Shown here: in pieces, positions 8,153 to 16,426 of the stretch
Numbering within the stretch: position 1 is the first letter of the stretch
Layout: the number at the start of each line of letters is the position of its first letter
Assembly: GCA_031178305.1 (NCBI GenBank)
Contig: JAPSJG010000002.1
Span: 1-59,628, forward strand
Direction: 5' to 3'
DNA length: 59,628 nucleotides
Source: Sinorhizobium sp.
GTDB lineage: Bacteria > Pseudomonadota > Alphaproteobacteria > Rhizobiales > Rhizobiaceae
The notes under the pieces: generated by a model
Database searches by the model: none
Told to the model about the DNA's origin: nothing
What the model saw: only the letters and a program-made list of their open reading frames with translations
Program-made: the position numbers and the translations under genes

Positions 8153-9378
8153 TGGCCGTCAAGTTCAGCAACAATGCGACATCGACTCTTGCTGCCTCGA
8201 TCAACACGACCGTGACCAGCATCTCAGTTCAATCGGCCGACGCTGCCAAGTTCCCGACCCTTGCTGCTGGAGACTGGTTCCCGGTCACGCTAGTCGATAG
8301 CGCCGGCAACATGGAGATCATGAGGTGCACAGCTCGTGTCGGCGCTACGCTCACCGTCTCGCGTGCGCAGGAAGGGACAACGGCGAAGTCGTTCGTCGCC
8401 GGATCTCGAGTCGATCTTCGATTGACGGCGGCTGCGATCAACGAGGTCTATAGCGCAGCCTTCAATGCGTCCAACCTGACGAGCGGCACTGTTCCAAACG
8501 CCCGGATCACCGGCCCGTATGACGGCATTACGACATTGTCGCAGACCGGCCTTCATACGATCACGACGGAAGGGGAGGCTATCCGCTTAGTCGGCTCCGC
8601 TACTGGAGACCCATACCTCACCTTCTATAAGGCCGCTGTCCGCCAAGGCTACTTTCAACACACTGATGGATCGGGCGCACAGTTCGGGCTCAAGCTGGTC
8701 AACGACGTTGCGACTGGCGGCGACACTCAACTGATCCTCCGAAATTCGGGCGGTGTCGGCGGGCTCGGCTACACCGTAAATGGCACGGATTACACCGTCT
8801 ACCATACCGGCAATCTGTCGATTGCCATAGCTGCGGAAGGAAGCGCCCTCGCGCAGCGCGACAGCAGCGGCGACATTCACGCCCGCTTGTTCCGGTCGGA
8901 ATACGACACGACGAATGCGGCCGTCAATTTCATCATGACGCAGATCAACACGGGCACGGACAACTATATCCGCCCGTCCACTCCCGCGCAGGTGGCCGCT
9001 GCACTTGGTCCGATCCTCACGGCGGACAAGGTAGAGACCAATGTCTCTGGTGAGTTCACGCCGACCGCTGGCGGGTTGATTACCTGGGCTCATGGCCTCG
9101 GGGCGAAGCCGTCAATGATCGATACTTACATGATCTGCAAGACGGCCGACAACGGTTGGGCGGTTAATGAAGAGATCGGTCCTCTCAGCAACATTGTCAC
9201 CTTCGCTGATCGGTGGATTGGCTACGTCATCTGGGCTGACGCAACGAACGTCTACTGCCGTGTCCAGAACGCCAGCAGCGGCAACTACCTCTTTCCCGCG
9301 ATCGTAACCAAGAGCACCGGTGCTCCCGTCTACGCTACGGCAACGTCCTGGCGGCTGAAATTCAGGGTGAGAAAATAA
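8152..9378 (+). CDS. Tail fibre protein
   Basis: NGTDYTVYHTGNLSI, GDIHARLFRSEYDTTN, YIRPSTPAQVAAALGPILTADKV typical fibre motifs. Confidence 0.82.
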   Translation: MAVKFSNNATSTLAASINTTVTSISVQSADAAKFPTLAAGDWFPVTLVDSAGNMEIMRCTARVGATLTVSRAQEGTTAKSFVAGSRVDLRLTAAAINEVYSAAFNASNLTSGTVPNARITGPYDGITTLSQTGLHTITTEGEAIRLVGSATGDPYLTFYKAAVRQGYFQHTDGSGAQFGLKLVNDVATGGDTQLILRNSGGVGGLGYTVNGTDYTVYHTGNLSIAIAAEGSALAQRDSSGDIHARLFRSEYDTTNAAVNFIMTQINTGTDNYIRPSTPAQVAAALGPILTADKVETNVSGEFTPTAGGLITWAHGLGAKPSMIDTYMICKTADNGWAVNEEIGPLSNIVTFADRWIGYVIWADATNVYCRVQNASSGNYLFPAIVTKSTGAPVYATATSWRLKFRVRK

Positions 9379-9379
9379 C

Positions 9380-9772
9380 ATGGACGAGAAATTCTTTGTG
9401 GACCTGAACGGCAACTTCATCGGCACCTTCATGGGGACGGTGCCCGAAGGGGGGCTTGAAGTGCCGAGTGCACCGCTCGACGCTTCGCAAAAGTGGCAGA
9501 ACGGTGCGTGGACTGCGCCGGCGAGAAACTTCCCTCCGTTGACAGGCCGCCAGTTACGGCTCGGGCTCATCAACAATGGTCTGGCGCCTGAACAGGTGAC
9601 GGCCGAGATTGAAGCCATGCCCGCCGGCGTCGCGAAAGAGACGGCGCGGATCGAATGGGAATACGCGACTTCGTTCGAGCGTATGCACCCCCTGATCGGC
9701 ACCGTTGGCACGGCCCTAGGCCTCGATGACGATCAGATCGACGCCATGTGGACCGCGGCGCTTTCCCTTTGA
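9380..9772 (+). CDS. Tail fibre assembly/chaperone-like protein
   Basis: Short ORF directly after fibre; PPLTGRQLRLGLINNGL..EWEYATSFERMHPLI. Confidence 0.6.
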   Translation: MDEKFFVDLNGNFIGTFMGTVPEGGLEVPSAPLDASQKWQNGAWTAPARNFPPLTGRQLRLGLINNGLAPEQVTAEIEAMPAGVAKETARIEWEYATSFERMHPLIGTVGTALGLDDDQIDAMWTAALSL

Positions 9773-9824
9773 ACCAACGGGCTGACGTCGGTTCATCTCA
9801 GTAGTATGACCTTTCCAACAAAGG

Positions 9825-10898
9825 ATGTTTGATATGAGGACTCTCGGTAAAGTGTTTGCGGTTTTGGCGCTGCTCGGTTGCATCGCCCCACTCTCCGGTG
9901 TTGCCGCTTATGCACAAACCGTTTTGGACATTTCGGGCAACAGCAACAGTGCGGCGGATGCTGGCAGCGGCAACCGGCCGCCGGTCGCTCAACGGTGGCC
10001 ATGGCTGCGAGTCGCCACCACCGGCGAAACTATGGTCAACCGTGCCTATTCCGGCGACATGGCGCAGGACCAGGCTTTTAAGGGGATGGGAGTTGCCCGG
10101 GCCGCCACCGCCACCGCGGTTGTCATCTGTGAGATCAACGATGCGCGCCTAATTAACGCCGGCAAGATCGGCCGCTACAAGGAGTTTTTGGCCCGGATCG
10201 TCGGAGATATCGTCCTGCCTGTGCGCAAAACGTGGCGCTCCGGTAGCATCACAAAGACCGGCGCTTGGGCCAACACTCAGGTCGACCCGATCGGCATGTA
10301 TGCCAATACCGCGGGCGTGAAGGCGTCGGGAACAGTTAACGGCACCGTCGTCTATGTCGGCCTGCTCGTCGACAATCACACCATGTCGCAGGGCGTCGCG
10401 GCCGACGTCTACATTGACGGTGTGAAAAAGGGCACGATCAGTTCCGACAACATCGGCGTCAATGTGAATGGCAATACCCAAAATGGGCTTCGCTACGGAC
10501 CCACGCTGGTCCGCTTCGCGGGTCTGGCGTCGGGATCGCATAGCGTCGAGGTGCGGATGACCACGACCGGCAAAAACCAATACATGTCCTATATCGCCGG
10601 AAATGCTGATCAGCCGGATACCGCCAAGGTTCTTGTCGGGAATGGCTATAAACTCAACGCTACGGGGATCGCCTCTTACGGGGTGACCGAGGCTGAGAGC
10701 ATCCAGTTCCGCGATGCCATCGCCGCCGTCGTCAATCAGTTTGCTGCAGATGGCTTCGACGTGAGTGTGGTTAACACCTTCGACGCAGTCGATCCGAACG
10801 CTCACTTAATGTCGGATGGCCTGCATTGGAACGCACAAGGCCACGTCGCGGTAAAGAACGCTATTCAGGCGATGACCCCGGCGGTCGCCCTCCAATAA
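9825..10898 (+). CDS. SGNH/GDSL-type hydrolase with N-terminal signal peptide
   Basis: Signal-like MRTLGKVFAVLALLGCIAPLSGVAAYAQ; block I-like DISGNSNS; C-terminal DGLHWNAQGH. Confidence 0.65.
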   Translation: MFDMRTLGKVFAVLALLGCIAPLSGVAAYAQTVLDISGNSNSAADAGSGNRPPVAQRWPWLRVATTGETMVNRAYSGDMAQDQAFKGMGVARAATATAVVICEINDARLINAGKIGRYKEFLARIVGDIVLPVRKTWRSGSITKTGAWANTQVDPIGMYANTAGVKASGTVNGTVVYVGLLVDNHTMSQGVAADVYIDGVKKGTISSDNIGVNVNGNTQNGLRYGPTLVRFAGLASGSHSVEVRMTTTGKNQYMSYIAGNADQPDTAKVLVGNGYKLNATGIASYGVTEAESIQFRDAIAAVVNQFAADGFDVSVVNTFDAVDPNAHLMSDGLHWNAQGHVAVKNAIQAMTPAVALQ

Positions 10899-10909
10899 GG
10901 ATCCGCCGC

Positions 10910-12661
10910 ATGGTAGCGCTGAAACTCTCGGCATTTTCTGGCGAGCGTCCCCTCATCTTGCCACGGCTGCTGCCTGACACCTCAGCCGTGGCAGCGATGA
11001 ATGTTCGGCTGAATGACGGCGGACTGACACCGATCAACAAGCCCCTGTTGGCCGGTACCGTCTCCAGCGCTAGCCATACAACGATCTATCGGCATCTCGG
11101 CAACTGGCTGTCCTGGCCGGGCACGGTCAACGCCGTGCCCGGGCCTGTCGCGCAGGACCGCCTTTATTTTACCGGCAATGGGGTTCCGAAGGTCAGGATC
11201 AACGGCACCGACTATGGTCTGAAAGTGAGCAGACCCACCGGCGCTCTCACGGCTGCCCTTTCCGGTACCGGATCGGGTGACACGCAGAGCCGGACCTACG
11301 TCTACACCTTCGTCACGTCGTTCGGTGAGGAATCGGCCCCGTCGCCGGCAAGCGCTATTGTCGACTGGAAGCCGGGTCAGACCGTTACCCTTTCAGGCTT
11401 TGCTGCGGCGCCCGCTGGCAGGTCGATCACTCTCCAACGCATCTATCGGAGCCAGACCGGCCGAAGCGGGACCTACCTGTATCTGATCGCAGAACGCGCC
11501 GCTTCCACTGGGAACTTCACTGACAATATCGATGTGGACCAATTCCAAGAAGCATTGCCTTCAGCTGACTGGAACGAACCGCCAGACGGGCTCGCGGGCC
11601 TCGTGAGTATGCCTAACGGCATGATGGCAGCGTATGTCGGCCGGGATATCTATTTCTGTGAGCCGTGGCGCCCACATGCCTGGCCGGAGAAATACATCAT
11701 GACCGTTGATGCCGACGTCGTCGGGCTCGCCTCTCTCGGCGGTATTCTCGTCGTGATGACCAAGGCTCAGCCATATCTGATGTCGGGGAACCATCCCGAT
11801 TCTATGCAACAGCAAAAGCTCGAGGCGAACCTGCCCTGCATCAACGCGCGCTCGATCGTCGATCTCGGCCACTCCGTCTGCTATGCCAGCCCGAACGGGC
11901 TTGTCGCGGTGCGTGGCGATGGGTCCATCAACGTCGTCACCGAGCAGATGATGAGCCGCGACGATTGGCTTGCATTGTCGCCCATGACGATCGTGGGAGG
12001 CCAGATCGACGGTATCTACGTGCTGTTCTTCGACAACATCGACGATAACGGCGACCGCCTGGCCGGAGCCCTGTTTATCTACGTGAATGGCCAACCGTTC
12101 CTCGTCAGAACGTCGGCAATCGCCTCTGCGAGCTACTATGACGTCGGTGACACTGGCCTCTATTTTAAGGCGCCGGGCAGCGCGTCCGTTCAGCGTTTCG
12201 ACCCTCCTGCCGGGCCGCCGCAAAAGCTCTATTGGCGGTCCAAGGAGTTCTGGACCACCACACCCACCTCTATGGGCGCCATCTTGATCGATAGTGGGCA
12301 GGACATTGCACTGCGGGACGCTGAGGCCATCCAGGAAGAAATCGATCGCATCACCGCCGAAAACGCGGACCTATTCGCAACCGGCGCCCTGGACGGGGAC
12401 ATCAACGCCACCCCCTTAAACCAGTATGAGTTTGGCGGCGACGCGATGCAGGCCATCCCCACGGCCTCCGACTACCAGGAGCTTACAATTGGCATCTATG
12501 CCGACGGCAAACTGATCCAGACCCTCTCCACCGCGGATCGCATCGTTCGCATTAGAGGCGGTCTCAAAGCACGGCGGTGGGAAGTCGATGTTTCCACCAA
12601 TCGGCAGATCGCGCAGATCATCATGGCCGGCAGCGTCGAAGAACTGAAACAGGTGGCTTGA
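10910..12661 (+). CDS. Large tail/virion protein
   Basis: 583 aa from ATG 10910, YVYTFVTSFGEESAPSPAS.. fibronectin-like segment, in virion operon. Confidence 0.65.
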   Translation: MVALKLSAFSGERPLILPRLLPDTSAVAAMNVRLNDGGLTPINKPLLAGTVSSASHTTIYRHLGNWLSWPGTVNAVPGPVAQDRLYFTGNGVPKVRINGTDYGLKVSRPTGALTAALSGTGSGDTQSRTYVYTFVTSFGEESAPSPASAIVDWKPGQTVTLSGFAAAPAGRSITLQRIYRSQTGRSGTYLYLIAERAASTGNFTDNIDVDQFQEALPSADWNEPPDGLAGLVSMPNGMMAAYVGRDIYFCEPWRPHAWPEKYIMTVDADVVGLASLGGILVVMTKAQPYLMSGNHPDSMQQQKLEANLPCINARSIVDLGHSVCYASPNGLVAVRGDGSINVVTEQMMSRDDWLALSPMTIVGGQIDGIYVLFFDNIDDNGDRLAGALFIYVNGQPFLVRTSAIASASYYDVGDTGLYFKAPGSASVQRFDPPAGPPQKLYWRSKEFWTTTPTSMGAILIDSGQDIALRDAEAIQEEIDRITAENADLFATGALDGDINATPLNQYEFGGDAMQAIPTASDYQELTIGIYADGKLIQTLSTADRIVRIRGGLKARRWEVDVSTNRQIAQIIMAGSVEELKQVA

Positions 12662-12918
12662 TGGTGCAGACCTTCAACGAGCGTGACGCGATTGAAAAGC
12701 TTGAGCTCCTTTCCGGCGATCGGCCCCGCGCCCGGGATCAGGCCGCTGTGAGGATCGCCGATCTTGCAGAGCTGCTGCAGCTCGCATCGGTCCGGACTGA
12801 GGAAGTAGCGGCTGCGCCGTCTGCGGCAGATTTCAACTCGCTGCTGCGTGACATCAAGGAGATCAGTTCACGCCTCACTGTCGTCGCGCAGGTCCTGCAA
12901 GGCCGGATTATCCGATGA
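12661..12918 (+). CDS. Hypothetical phage protein
   Basis: ATG overlaps upstream stop; ATGA overlap with next gene. Confidence 0.55.
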   Translation: MVQTFNERDAIEKLELLSGDRPRARDQAAVRIADLAELLQLASVRTEEVAAAPSAADFNSLLRDIKEISSRLTVVAQVLQGRIIR

Positions 12919-13385
12919 AAGAAGTCGTCTACGAACCGGAAGCCGAGATGATTGCTTGGGCGGAAAGCCGCATCCCGGGCTGCAAGTTTCGCGACGACGC
13001 ACATGCGATCGGTATACGATCCGAAGCCGGCTTTCACGGCGTCGTCGTGTTCGACGCCTTCACTACAGCAGGATGCTGGATCAGCGTCGCCTCTGATGGC
13101 GGTCGCCGGTGGTTAACCCGAGAGCTCCTCATACGCGTCTTCGCCTATCCGTTTCTCCAGTGCGGGCATCCTCGCATCAACGCGTTTATCTCGGCTGGCA
13201 ATCAGGCTTCGCTCGCGCTTTGCGAGGGTTTGGGCTTTGTCCGTGAGGGCGTCATGCGGCAAGCCGGTTTCAACGGTGAAGATCTGATCATGCTCGGCAT
13301 GCTGCGAAGCGAATGCCGATGGCTCCCCCACCGAGTTGCTGGAAAAACCGGCCGGACACAGGTATACACAGAATGTCGCGCATGA
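12915..13385 (+). CDS. GNAT-like acetyltransferase
   Basis: INAFISAGNQASLALCEGLGFVREGVMRQAGFNGEDLIMLGML matches the GNAT C-terminal fold. Confidence 0.75.
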   Translation: MKEVVYEPEAEMIAWAESRIPGCKFRDDAHAIGIRSEAGFHGVVVFDAFTTAGCWISVASDGGRRWLTRELLIRVFAYPFLQCGHPRINAFISAGNQASLALCEGLGFVREGVMRQAGFNGEDLIMLGMLRSECRWLPHRVAGKTGRTQVYTECRA

Positions 13386-13411
13386 GTGTGACCTCAATCA
13401 AGAGGTGACAC
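13378..13411 (+). promoter_or_regulatory. Leader element C: box GCGCATGAGTG + hairpin
   Basis: Box 13378-13388; stem GTGTGACCTC/GAGGTGACAC (13386-13395/13402-13411), single G-G mismatch, loop aatcaa; RBS in stem; ATG 13413. Confidence 0.65.
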
Positions 13412-13412
13412 C

Positions 13413-14555
13413 ATGAGCAAAGGCGGCAGTTCCGCTCCATCTCCGGACCCGCAGATCGGGCAAGCGGCCCTTAAGCAGGCCGAGACCGGCGAAAAGTGGC
13501 TCCAGTTCTCGCAGGACGCATTCAAGGTCTCGACTGAGCGCCAGAAAGAGCTCGATGCGCTGACGAAAAAGGTTACCGAGCAGCAGCTCGGGCTCGCGAC
13601 GGAGCAAGCGAATTGGGCCCGCACCGATCGCGACCGGTACGAAAAAACCTACAAGCCGATCGAAGACAGCTTCATCAAAGAGGCAACGAATTATGCCACC
13701 GACGCGCGGCAGAACGAAGCCGCTGCCGAGGCTCGCGCCGACGTTCAGACTGCTGCGGCGAACCAGCGCGCCGCGACGGAGCGCGCCAGCGCATCGATGG
13801 GCGTCACTCCCGGCTCTGGAAGGTTCGCAGGCGTGCAGGCTTCAGGCGACATGGCAGCCACTCTGGCCGAAGCCGGTGCGGCCAATAGCGCGCGTCAGTC
13901 TGTCAGGGACAAGGGGCTGGCCCTCAAAGCGGACGTGGTGAATATGGGGCGCGGCCTGCCTGCGCAAGCGGCCGGCGGCGCCGGCGGCAGCGTGGCGGCC
14001 GGCGCAACGGCGCTGTCGGGAAATCAGGCGTCCAACAGCCAGTATCTCGCATCGACGAACATCATGGGGCAGGGCTACCAAGGTGCGATGCAAGGCTATG
14101 CCGGCCAAGCGCAGACGCTGAACAACCAGTACGGGCTCCAGCTCGATGCCTGGAAGGCGGAGCAATCGCTCAAGGCTCAGAACGCGTCCGGTATCGGGCA
14201 GTTCCTCGGCAGCGTTGTCGGCGCTCTCCCCTTCACGTCGGATGAGACCAAGAAGGAGAACAAGACAGAAATTCCCGAAGGCGAGGCGCTCGACGCCATC
14301 AACAACATGCCTGTCGAGGAATGGGACTACAAGCAAGGTGTCGAAGACGAGGGGCGGCACGTCGGACCCTATGCCCAGGATTTCCAGCGGGAAACGGGCA
14401 GTGGCGACGGCAAGAGCATCCTCCCGCAGGACGCGATTGGGCTGACGATGAAGGCCGTGCAGGATCTCGATAGCAAGGTCGACCGTGTAATTGAGGCGAT
14501 CGGGTTGGGCGGCGCAAGCTCGGCCCCGGTCAAGAAACAGAAGAAGGCGGCTTAA
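13413..14555 (+). CDS. Internal virion/tail protein with C-terminal S74-like intramolecular chaperone
   Basis: C-terminal SDETKKENKTEIPEGEALDAINNMPVEEWDYK..RHVGPYAQDFQRETG. Confidence 0.78.
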   Translation: MSKGGSSAPSPDPQIGQAALKQAETGEKWLQFSQDAFKVSTERQKELDALTKKVTEQQLGLATEQANWARTDRDRYEKTYKPIEDSFIKEATNYATDARQNEAAAEARADVQTAAANQRAATERASASMGVTPGSGRFAGVQASGDMAATLAEAGAANSARQSVRDKGLALKADVVNMGRGLPAQAAGGAGGSVAAGATALSGNQASNSQYLASTNIMGQGYQGAMQGYAGQAQTLNNQYGLQLDAWKAEQSLKAQNASGIGQFLGSVVGALPFTSDETKKENKTEIPEGEALDAINNMPVEEWDYKQGVEDEGRHVGPYAQDFQRETGSGDGKSILPQDAIGLTMKAVQDLDSKVDRVIEAIGLGGASSAPVKKQKKAA

Positions 14556-14556
14556 C

Positions 14557-15984
14557 ATGCTTGGAATTGGTCTCGGCGGCTTCATGGAAGGCTACAACAA
14601 CAGCCAGAAACTGAAGGCTGACAAGGAAGAAAGGGCGCTAAAGAAGGAGCGCTACGATCGCCAGAAGGTTCTCGATCAGCGCGAGGATGCAGCCTTTGAG
14701 CGCACGGAACAGCAGCGCGTCGCGATCGAGGACGCCGTCACCAAGTCGCAAGCAGAGTTCCAGTCTGCGGTCGAATCGGGAACGGCGGAGCCTGACGACA
14801 GCGACGATTGGTTCGCCAAAAACACGGTGCCTCTGCTTAAGAACACCTATCTCGCAGCCGGCGATATCGACAACGCCGACAAGGTGCAGAAGTGGGCCGA
14901 CACTGCCGATGCCAAGACGGGCGCGAAACTGTTCAAGTCGGCCATGCTGAAGGCACAGACTGGGGATGGCGTCGGCGCACTCGATGACGCGATCAGGGCC
15001 GGCCAGACGCAAGGCTACATCGCCCACGGCTACGAGGTGCAGAAGCACGACAAGATCGTGAAACCGGACGGCACTGTCCTCGGCTATCGCATCTGGCTCA
15101 CCGATCCCGACGGCAACGAGATCACGCAGGACATTCAGACGACGGAGCTCCAGAAGACGATCGCGACGTTCCTCAATCCGGAAGCGGCATGGGAAAGCCA
15201 GGTCACCGCGTCACAGGCGGCGACCAAGCGCGAACAGGAGCTCGCCGACTATCGGACAAAGAAGGAAATCGACAAGGAAGTCGGCCTGGGCGACCAGAAG
15301 CTTCGCGGCGATGCGATCACCGCTGTTCGCAAGCGCCTTGACGGGGGTCTGGCCGGCGACGAACCGAAGTTCGACGATCTGCCGGCGGATCAGAAAGAGA
15401 AGCTGATTGCGGAAGAAATCCAGCTCCAGCGCGGCGGCGCTGGCGGTGCGCCAGTCGCGAGCACGCCGGCGGGTCGCGCAAGTGTCGCTCCCGGCCTTGC
15501 CGCCGACGGCGCTAGCGCTGCGCCGGCGCCGGACGCGAGCAGCCCGTCACCGACAGGCCGCAAGGCAATTGTCGATACAGTGACGGGCCAGCCGGTGCAG
15601 ACACGGCCGGTGCAGGGCCCGAACAGACCCAAGGAGGAAGAGGTTCGCGAGCCGGGCCTTATCGACCGCATTGGCAAGCGCGTCATCCGCGAGGTGGATA
15701 TCCTTGCCGGACGCGAGAAGGCGCCGACGAGGGAAGAACCTCGCGCCGCAGAGGCACCCAGCGAGCCGAAAGGCCGGTCCCGCAAAAGCGAAGGCCTGCG
15801 CAGAGAGGAAAACGTCGCCTACCAGGTGCAAGCCGCAGACGTGGCGGTTCGCGAGGGCGTTCCTGTTGACCGCATCGTTCAAGAGCTGCTCGCCAATGGC
15901 GTCCCCGAAGAACAATGGCCCGCCTCAGTGAAGCAGGCCATCGCGAACAAGCGGAGTGGCGGAGTGGTCGGGCTCGCGCGTTAG
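14557..15984 (+). CDS. Internal virion protein
   Basis: MLGIGLGGFMEGYNNSQKLKADKEERALKKERYDRQ, long helical protein after the S74-like gene. Confidence 0.65.
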   Translation: MLGIGLGGFMEGYNNSQKLKADKEERALKKERYDRQKVLDQREDAAFERTEQQRVAIEDAVTKSQAEFQSAVESGTAEPDDSDDWFAKNTVPLLKNTYLAAGDIDNADKVQKWADTADAKTGAKLFKSAMLKAQTGDGVGALDDAIRAGQTQGYIAHGYEVQKHDKIVKPDGTVLGYRIWLTDPDGNEITQDIQTTELQKTIATFLNPEAAWESQVTASQAATKREQELADYRTKKEIDKEVGLGDQKLRGDAITAVRKRLDGGLAGDEPKFDDLPADQKEKLIAEEIQLQRGGAGGAPVASTPAGRASVAPGLAADGASAAPAPDASSPSPTGRKAIVDTVTGQPVQTRPVQGPNRPKEEEVREPGLIDRIGKRVIREVDILAGREKAPTREEPRAAEAPSEPKGRSRKSEGLRREENVAYQVQAADVAVREGVPVDRIVQELLANGVPEEQWPASVKQAIANKRSGGVVGLAR

Positions 15985-15997
15985 GCGGGTCCGCCTA

Positions 15998-16372
15998 TCA
16001 ATAGCACGTCGTGTAGACCGGGTTGCCGGTATAGGTGCTCGACGTGCAATTGATCGGCCGTCTCGTCGGCTCAAACTGGTAGCCCTGAGACATTTTGTTG
16101 CCGTAGGCACTAAACCCGCTGCCGACGGCCTGCGCGAATTGCTTCGCGTTCTCCTTGTTTTCCTCTCGCATCATCACCTCTTTGGTGGCCTCTCTCCGCA
16201 GGCATGCGTCTGCGGCTGGGCCTACCTTCGTGTGACCCTGCTTGATGCATCTCTGAGCAACGCTAGAGGCGAGGCGGGTCTGTTCCGCCTCGCTCATCTC
16301 ACTATACGTTCGGGTCTGGCAGGCAGAGAGCGAAAGGGCGGCGATCATCACCGCCGCAAGCTTGGTGTTCAT
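15998..16372 (-). CDS. Prophage lipoprotein
   Basis: Lipobox LSACQ after short signal (MNTKLAAVMIAALSLSAC). Confidence 0.75.
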   Translation of the reverse strand: MNTKLAAVMIAALSLSACQTRTYSEMSEAEQTRLASSVAQRCIKQGHTKVGPAADACLRREATKEVMMREENKENAKQFAQAVGSGFSAYGNKMSQGYQFEPTRRPINCTSSTYTGNPVYTTCY

Positions 16373-16426
16373 GTTCCCCCCTCATGGGCTTGTCCGGCGG
16401 ACAACCGCTACAGTAGCTATCTGTAG

